Shown: positions 54,401 to 63,400 of the stretch, piece by piece
How the letters are laid out: the number at the start of each line of letters is the position of its first letter
Position numbering within the stretch: position 1 is the first letter of the stretch
NCBI RefSeq assembly: GCF_014851395.1
Contig: NW_024043372.1
Location: forward strand, 14,491,559-14,555,558
Origin: Micropterus salmoides
Lineage: Eukaryota > Chordata > Actinopteri > Centrarchiformes > Centrarchidae
Reading direction: 5' to 3'
DNA length: 64,000 nt
The notes under the pieces: generated by a model
The model's input: the letters and a program-made list of their open reading frames with translations, nothing else
What the model was told of the DNA's origin: nothing
The model's database searches: none
Made by a program: the position numbers and the translations under genes

Positions 54401-57400
54401 GTAGACGGGCTATATGGAGACAAACCTCCAAAACACCAGGGATGTAAATATGTTTTAAGTTAAAATGCCAACAAAAGAATCCGCCAACATTAACGTGGCC
54501 ACAACCAATGTTGTCCCTAGCAGAAACAAATATTGCTTAATCTGCCGATTAAAAGCAGTCAGCAGTCAATAGCAGTATAAAACAGAAATTCAAAAATTGT
54601 GATTCACCACAACCGCAAAAGCTCCTTGAGCATACAGTCATAAATGTGCACAAAAAATAACAGCCTAAGTCAAGTCAGTAGTGTGCAAGATTAGCTGCGG
54701 CAGATGACACACGACCAAATGCATGATCCCCTCCAGGCTTACGCTGGGCAGAGGTAACGAATGCAAATAATCTGAACTGCATGTCTAACTTTGCTGAGGA
54801 TACCAGCTCAAGCACTGCTGTTGAAGTAGCTGTTACAGTTTCCCTGTGTGGCCAGCAGCCATGATTGCTGTATGGGAACAGTTGCCTGTTTCAGCACCTT
54901 GTTCCTGTGCCACTGCTCCAGGCAGTCCAGTGCCTCAGGATAGGTATTACTCTCAAACTTATTTGCAAACATGCTGTTCCTTTTGATGATCCATGGCAGG
55001 TCATTTGCACCATAGATACAGATGTCTCGAACGTAATGCCCTGAAATGACAACAAGAATTTTTGTACTTTCATATTAGATGATTTTTTTTTTGATGCTGT
55101 GTGTTTGTCAGTAAGTTTATGTGCTACTGCATGGCTAGATGTCTGTATTTTATTGTTACATACAAATCCTGTTTTCATTTACCTTTAACCTGTAAATGGT
55201 CATAAAATACAGACTAAACCTATTGGAGACTATTTCATATCAGATAAATTCTCATATCAGTCCTCTTGTTGTCTTTTGTTGAGTAAATACAGAGTTGCCT
55301 TAGCCAGTGATTTGCCCTGTAATCCTGTCTGGAGCCAAACATAAGACTAAGAGTAAAGGGCAGATAATTTTTATTTCATAAGACAGAGGTAAAGTACGAG
55401 GTAGGCTAATGTTAAGACAAAGATAGTAATTAGTACTTGTTTGTGCATGTTAAAGTGTGTTTGGCCACAAACTATAAATGTATAGCCGCCATCATTAGCT
55501 ACAATAATTCTAAATGTTGCAGTAACATTTCCATGGTATCAATAACTGACTATAAACCGTTTAAACTAGACAATAGATAAGCCTGGTACAGTAAGTAATC
55601 AATTAAATGATTATTATTATACATGCGCTTCTGTACTGTACCTTTGCAGCCGTTGTGTACCCTTCCCTCTTGATCCCTCCACTTGATTGCCCGGATGTCT
55701 CCTGCCCAACCTCCATCTATGTGGCTGCCTGGAGCCTCTTCAAACACATAACAAGATACAATGAATCATTATTATGTGACCTAATTGCATTATAACAATT
55801 AAGTTAGACCCTGTCACATCCACTGCATGGGAGACAATCTTTCCCAAAGAAAAGCTATGGAAAGTGGCTGTGTTTTATTGAGGTGGGGACATTTACCAGA
55901 CAAGTATTTACCAAACCAGCCAGTTAGTCATCATCCTTTAAGCTTTTCTCTTGTAATGCTGAAAATAACAGTTTGAAAACACTTTCAATAAAACATAAAT
56001 GTCATATTTGTGCAGCTTGTCCAAGTAAGTTTGAGTGCAGATTCCTTATTCACATGTCTAGTTAACCTTCCCCCCTCCAATTAAAAGCAGTGCACAGCCT
56101 CTTCCCTAAGATTTTCTTAGGGCCGTCTTAATGCCACCTCATTACAGATATGTTGCCAAAAGAATACAGTTTGTTATACACTTTATTGATTTCCCTTCAT
56201 GGAAATAAGCACATTGCATTCCAGCTACTCTGTTTAGGAGCACCCAGGTTATTTTATTAGGTATTTTCCTTGGTCAAGACCAGTGGCAGTATTTCCTAAT
56301 GACTAACAGGTTTGTCTTTTAGTGGAGTTGGACAATTATTTGTTTATTCACCACAGATCTAAGACTTTACTCAAGCATGACACGCAACCAGAAATGATGT
56401 CAATCAAGGGTGTGTAAAATGTTGTGAAAGTGCGGAATGAACAGAGGAACCTCATGAAGCAATATTACTGATGATCAATATAGAAATGAATCATCAGTAT
56501 TGATGTTAATTTAATTATCGTCATTTTCAACAATATATGTAATCAATAAGTTTATAGGTTGTATTTTCCTTTGCTCTGTATGTGTGGGATAAAAAAGGAT
56601 TTGTGATACTTAAAGCAAGCAATAGTGCCACCTTTTAAGTTGGTAGTATTACATAAAAACATGTAAACATATTTTAATTTTAGTACATACATATTAAATC
56701 ATTTTCACAATTCATGTGCCAGCGCTTCCGTTGGATGGTTTCAGTCATGTTGTGGCTCAGTTTAAGGTGAGTCCAAGACTACATACTCCAGTTTTTACAT
56801 TGATGACGGTGACTCTGACATCAGCAGAAAATGTTGCCACACCTCTAAAATGAATTTAACTCGGGTCATCTTTCATGTCATCACATTGCTTTAAATCACA
56901 AACATGTAAACTAGAAATCATCACAATACCAGCAAGGTCAATGAGCCAGTGTAAAAAAAAAAAAAAAATCATTATAATCACACTAGTTAATAATTAATGG
57001 TTGTATAGAATTTGTGCTGCAGAACAGAAAAGGTTACTTCAGCAACAGTAGGAAGTTGCTGCATGTCTGTGGACCCATTTGAAAAAGGCAGTTTACCTTT
57101 GATGTGGTTGACTGTCACCCAGTAGTGCTCGTCTGGACTGTACGTATCTTTAGACCACTCCAAGAGGTCGCGTGCAATTGGGCTTTCCAGAACAAAGTCT
57201 ACAAAAGCCCTTGTAAGAGCATAGTACGCTGTTCCAAAATAAACTTGCAGATTGTGTGGAGGAGGACCTTTCTTCAGTCCCGACCCTTTCAAAGCTACAT
57301 GTGACCCCCTGATTTCAATATGCTGGAGCGCAGTCCTGTGCTTCATAGACGCCGGCTGCTTAATCCCAGGCGTCATGTTTTGATCCCTCCACCTTTCGAT

Positions 57401-60400
57401 CTGCATGTACTGCACCAGTTCCAAGTTGCTCTTGACAGGGAAATCCTGTCCACACAGATTCACCACCTTCCTCCAGCCTACCTTGGACCTTGCTAGCTCC
57501 GTCATGCAGTTCAAGTCTGCTTGCAGACGGGAAAACCCAGCGTACGTCACTGTCTCGCTGCGGCTGGACAGGAAGGTGTTATTAAAGCAGCTGACTAGCT
57601 TCTGTACAGCAGCCCTGTACTTCCATGGAGCCTTGGCATCCACGTGAATGCAGTAGACGTTTTGCGGCATGTAAATGGCCCGCAAGAGGCGCACAAAAAG
57701 CTCCAGCTCCTTGTGAACAGTCACAATGAAAGCTAAAGGGTAGTCCTCCTCCTCACGGCTCAGAGGTCTTGTGATGAAGTGTAGGTCTCTGATCAAATTG
57801 GAACAATTGATGCAGCTATTCAAAATATAGCTTTCCACCTTTAGACAGAAAAAAAAGATATATTAACAGCACACGTTATTAAAACACAGTTGCCTTCGGA
57901 ACATTTTTTTTTACTATAATCTTTTCTCTAATTTGTTTGTATAGGCTACTTCTTCAGGCTGGCCACAAACATAGTGTCAACATATGGATCTGGATTTGAT
58001 TAAGTCTTACAATTTCTAATTCTTTTCATTTGTTTTTAGCATATCGCTACCAGAGTCTTATGTGATCCCCAGTTCTCAAACATAATGAACAAATATGACT
58101 GAAAACTTTATGCAATGAATTGCACAGAAAACTTTATGCAATGAATTGCACAGAAAATGTTGTTATGGAAATTTTTTCGTGATTACAGTGATGATGCTAG
58201 CTCCACTGCACTGTTTAACATCGATTACAGAAATGCAGTAAGAATGTAAATGTAGACTATATGAAAAAAATTCAAACAAACCTGGCCTTTATGGTTGTAC
58301 CACTTGACTCCATCCTCCATGTGGGGCAGAAAAGCTCTACATTCAGTGGAAAGGGGCTTGTCACTTGGACTTGCAAGGTGCTTTGGCTTTGTCGCGAATC
58401 TGGTCCTCAAGTAAATGGCTGAACAGATAATACTCATCCCCAGGCACAACAGGAAGCTGCATTTCTTCCAGTCAAGCTTGCGCATAATAGCCTTGCTTCA
58501 ACGTATCCAGATAGCAGGACCTCAGATAAAACTCCTTCAATAAAGACCACCAGGTTGGTTTTTTGCAGTAGAGCGCTGGACTCCTGAGGGATATTATTAA
58601 ATCGGGTTAAATATGTAGGTTAGTAGTAATGATGAAGTCAGTTTTTAGCTCATGAAATGTAGTACGCCGAATTTAGTCTGTTAATGACTGTTATCTGTGA
58701 CTCTTAACTGTAAATGCATTGTCTCTGGTTCATCTTTCTGAAAAGTCATTTAATAGCATTCCTGAAGGATATAGGATTTTAAACATATAGAGAGATGTTG
58801 ACACGGTGAATATTTTACAAGCACGGACAAGGTAAGCCTCAAACATAACAGTGCCACGGCAATCAGCAAGTAGGCAATAATATTTAGAATATGTATAATA
58901 TAATCAATAAAACAGTATTCCTTACAGCATGGAGTTTATAGGCACAATGAAAGGAGAGAGATTAGGCCGAGTCCTAACGAGACCGATCTTCCAAAAAAAC
59001 AAAAAAGAGAGAGAGATTTGGCACGAGCCTGACCCGACAGCATTTCGGGCGCCGTCGGGAGCCGATGACTCTGCTCTGCTCCACGTGCGTCGCAATTGCT
59101 GCTGTGAAAACGAAATTGCGGGTGGAAAAATTCAAAAGAGTAGTTCTGGTCTTTTCGTCGATTCTAGAAAACGTACTGCTGATGGAGAAAGACAGACAGA
59201 TCAGACACATACAGGGCGAGAGAAACCGAAAGAGGCGGGGCAAGTCGGTGCGTTTGCAGTATGTGTGTGTGTATGTGTGTGGGGGGGGGGGGGCTATTGA
59301 GTACACACTAAAATATAGTGGAGAATAAAGTAGAATTAAAATGGTGAAATAACCTACTATAAATAATAAGAATAGAAATATACCCGCTTACATCTCCAAA
59401 GATTATTTTCATTCCTGCAACATAAATTAGACATTAAATTAAACAGTTCTGACATGAAATTCTTGTTGATTAATTCACTGCATTGTTCAGAAACTCACTG
59501 AACAAGTCTTGGTGGATCATCTGAGAACTCAGGAATTCTTTTGGCACATCATGTGCAAGGTGCAATCACTAGCAATAAGTGAACAAACAACTTATGTGTG
59601 AGAGAAAATATGCAAAAGGTTTCAGATGAGATAAACTATAGAAGGGCAGTACTCTGGTAATAAGTGTCATACCCTGCAGTGTTTGTCATTTAAAACACAT
59701 TTTGTTGTTATTTTGAATACACTTAAGGATAATAATAATAATAATAATAATCCTTATTTGTAGAGCACTTTTCAAAAACAAGTTACAAAGTGCTTTAACA
59801 AGTGTAAAGAATAATACAAAAAAGATAAGAGCTTGAAAATTTAATATAAAATTAGTAAAATACAATAAAATAAAAGGGATAAAATAAAGTCAAATAAGAT
59901 CGGGAAAGGCTCTCCTATAAAAGTATGTTTTAAGAAGGGACTTAAAAGAGTTCACCGACTCAGCCGACCTGATTTCCTCGGGCAGGCTGTTCCAGAGCCT
60001 CGGGGCCCTGACAGCAAACGCTCTGTCCCCTTTAGTTTTCAGTCGAGACTCTGGAACATAAGGACCCTCTGAAACTCTCAAGCTGTTTAGTAGTATTATA
60101 GAATAGACAACAACTATCCAACTATCCCACATCAGTAAGGCCTATTTTTGACCATTTTCTTAATGTAAGGGGATTCTCAGGGTACCTCAGCAAATTGTTT
60201 CTGACAGTTTCCCAACCATGAAGCCAAAACAGATCAGTTACTAAGATAATCTGGTGTGGGTAATGGCAGCTGGCACAGTTTTACTGGATGCATTGCCTGT
60301 GTTACTCTATTATTTTGTTTAATTTTTTTTACCTATTAAAGATTTTTTTTTGGAGGGTGGGGGTGGTTTTTCCCTTATTCAAATTGAGGGCTGTATGCTG

Positions 60401-63400
60401 CAAAGCCCCTTGAGGAAAAGTTGCCATTTGTGAAATTGCTCTCTAAATAAAATGTACTTTAAATGGCAAACAGACCAGTGATCTATTGGGCAGAATATTC
60501 TTTACTGAGCAGAATAGACGCTAGAAAGCAGTCTCTCTATCCCATGTCACTGAAGCCTCCCCCTAACGGAAAAGCCATGTTGCTCTTGAGAACAGCACCA
60601 AAGATACAGATCAGATATCCATGGAGACTTCCATGGAAAGGTGTGAGTTTCTCTCTCACTCTCTCTCTCGCTCACTCATTCAAACACACTCATACACCTT
60701 CTTCACTACAAGCGTGAAAATAAGGAATCGCTTGCTGCTTATTTTCTCACAGTATTTGGAGTCGAAAAACCTTTAGGTAATAATCATTTCACATTTCAAA
60801 CATTCATTTTAAGATTATGTCCATCTTTTATGTATATGTTTTATGTCTAGATCAATACATTTCAATCTTTTATCGATGAAACACATAAACACACACATGC
60901 AGGTACAGAATGTAATGACTGAATGCCAAAGACAGGGCACGAAGAGCTAGTTACCTTTGAGGCAGTTCACTCTGTAGGGCCCAAGGTTGAACAAGTGAAC
61001 ATTATAGACATCAGTGCCCGTTCTGATCACTGATACCTAAATTCATTCTCCGAGCTTGTTACTACAATCCATCCAGAGTCCGAGAACAATTATTAACAAT
61101 TATTCCATCATCATCAGCAACAACAGCAGCAGGAGTCGCTTCTGTCAAGTGTTTTTTTTTGTTTGTTTGTTTTTTTCAGCTAAATTCAGCTTTGTTGCTT
61201 TTATTTCTGGCAGGTAGTAACCTCGCAGGCTGTACTCTCCGAGCTTGAGACCATGCCGGCGTGAGAGAGAGTGCTTTGTGTGTGCAGATTTTTCCCCCTC
61301 CAGTTGTAGTCATTTCTGATTAAGTCGCTCCCACATATCCCCACGAGACGTGGTCTGTAGGGCTGTCCCTGGTTACCTGGTTCCTGGTAACACCCATGCA
61401 CAAATCTGACACAGGAAACACCCTCACACACACACTCTTCCCCCCCTAAAATTTTTCCACTCTCCTCCCACATGCAATTTCCTACTCACTGGTGCGTTGC
61501 GTCTTTCTTTTTTTGTCCTCTTACTTTCATTTCATCATTTCTCCTCAAACAGCTTTTACATCCGTTTCCTGTCTTTCATCTCTCAAATGGATATTTAATT
61601 CCAGCTCATCTCCCCAGTTAGAGGTACACATATTGAATTATCCACAATGTCTCTCCACTGAGTGCCGTCTCTCTCTCTCTTGTTCACCCTCTTGTTGCCT
61701 GTCGAGCAGTTGGTTTAGTGCTGAAGCAAGATTCTGGCTGACTTGTTCACTGACTCGACGATAAGGTGCTCAGCTCACCGGTGGCCTGTGTCATTTGTGG
61801 CAATAGCAACAGCAAAGTGACTGACTTCAGAGCAGCACCCACAGAGTTTGTTTGCTGCGTGGTCAGCTTCTGAGATTATCCCTCTTGTGTTGAACAGAGA
61901 ACATGGCCAGAGTTCACATCCACTGAGCTTGCATTACCGCAACACAATAGATCCCCTGCTGGTTACTCAGAGGTTTAATATTTGTGTTTGTATGTGGGTG
62001 TGTTTTTAAAGCATTCATGCAGCTTATGTAAGTGTAACTTTTGATTAATACATAAAATTATGAATTTGGGAGTCATCATTTTGTGGGTTAGCCCCTACAG
62101 GAGAAATGCAATAATATTTAATGATATTTTTTTAGAGACTGTGTTTCCCTGTGGGTGTCATGCAGAGGTAACTTGACCGTCTGCTAAGTTTCCATTTATG
62201 TAAACAATTTTCAAACTGTATTTGATAAATCAAATGTGTTTGTTTGTTTGTTTTCCCATTTACAGAGCCAGGGCTATGTACAAACACATTTGGTGACAGT
62301 TAGGAGATACATTACATTCATTAGAATTTCATACAGTAGGATACTTTTTTACCACTTGTTGAGTATTAAAACCAGTTATAGCTGTAGGCTGTGATTGGTC
62401 ATTTGACGAAAAGTGACTGACAAGCACATCGGCTCTGTGAAAAGTTGAACATGTTGAACAACAAAAGGCCGATACAGCTAATGTTAAATGGCCAGCGAGC
62501 CAAACCCAAACCTCCCTTATCTTCTCCCAGTTTTCTTCTGACTTACTGCTTCAGCTGCTGCCGGTACGGTAGGTTGTTGTCTCAAATGTTACTAGCACAC
62601 TGCTCATAAAACATTTTTCTCCTAGAATAGAATCGCTTACCCCACCTGTAAAATGCAATAATTGTGTCTGCAAGAAACCTTTTTTTTGTTTTTTAACAAA
62701 CAGTATTCTGTAGTTGCTATTGTTTGTTTCCCAAACATCCGGGTAGTAAGATACCGAGCAATATACATACTGGTCCATTAAACTGGAGTAAACAATACAG
62801 TATAATACATTTTATTTTTGAGAAAAGACTACATTGTCATCCTGCCTGGGTGTTTGTCAAGTCAAAATGTAACTGCGTCCCTATGTACCATTATTGAGTG
62901 TATGTCTGACTGACGGAATTTACCTGTTTTTATCTGCCTCACTTTGTTTCTCTCAGAGGAAACTAAATGCAAATAATGTGAAATGGGATGTGGCAGGGTG
63001 ACGCTTTGGATGTTGATCTTTATACTTGTGTTCAGCGCAGCGTTCTCTAGAAATGTTTATTGCACTTGTGTGTGGAAATAGTTTGTCTTATTATAATATT
63101 TGCAAATTCAGTTTGCCTATCCCTGCCACAATGCTTCACAAACAATGTTTAAATATTTTCATCAAGCTGGACATACAAAAAACATTGCTTTGCAAGTCAA
63201 AGGAGGACTGTGTCTCCTTACCTATTGTGCACCTGAACCTCATTAAAGTGTGGGTTTTTGTTTTTAAAGAGGATTACACATCTGGATAATAATAATACAT
63301 TTTATTTCTATAGTGCTTTTCAGGACACTCAAAGACACTTTACAGGCAGAAGCAAAGCAGAAGTTATGTACATTTAAAACCAAATGTTGTGTAAATGAAT

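Noticed and set aside
56987..57096. The open extension of gcnt7 exon 2 (KLPFSNGSTDMQQL and onward) as the real C-terminus
   Set aside because: A GT donor at 57096 and two downstream exons with exact family motifs and matching phases show that this part is intron.
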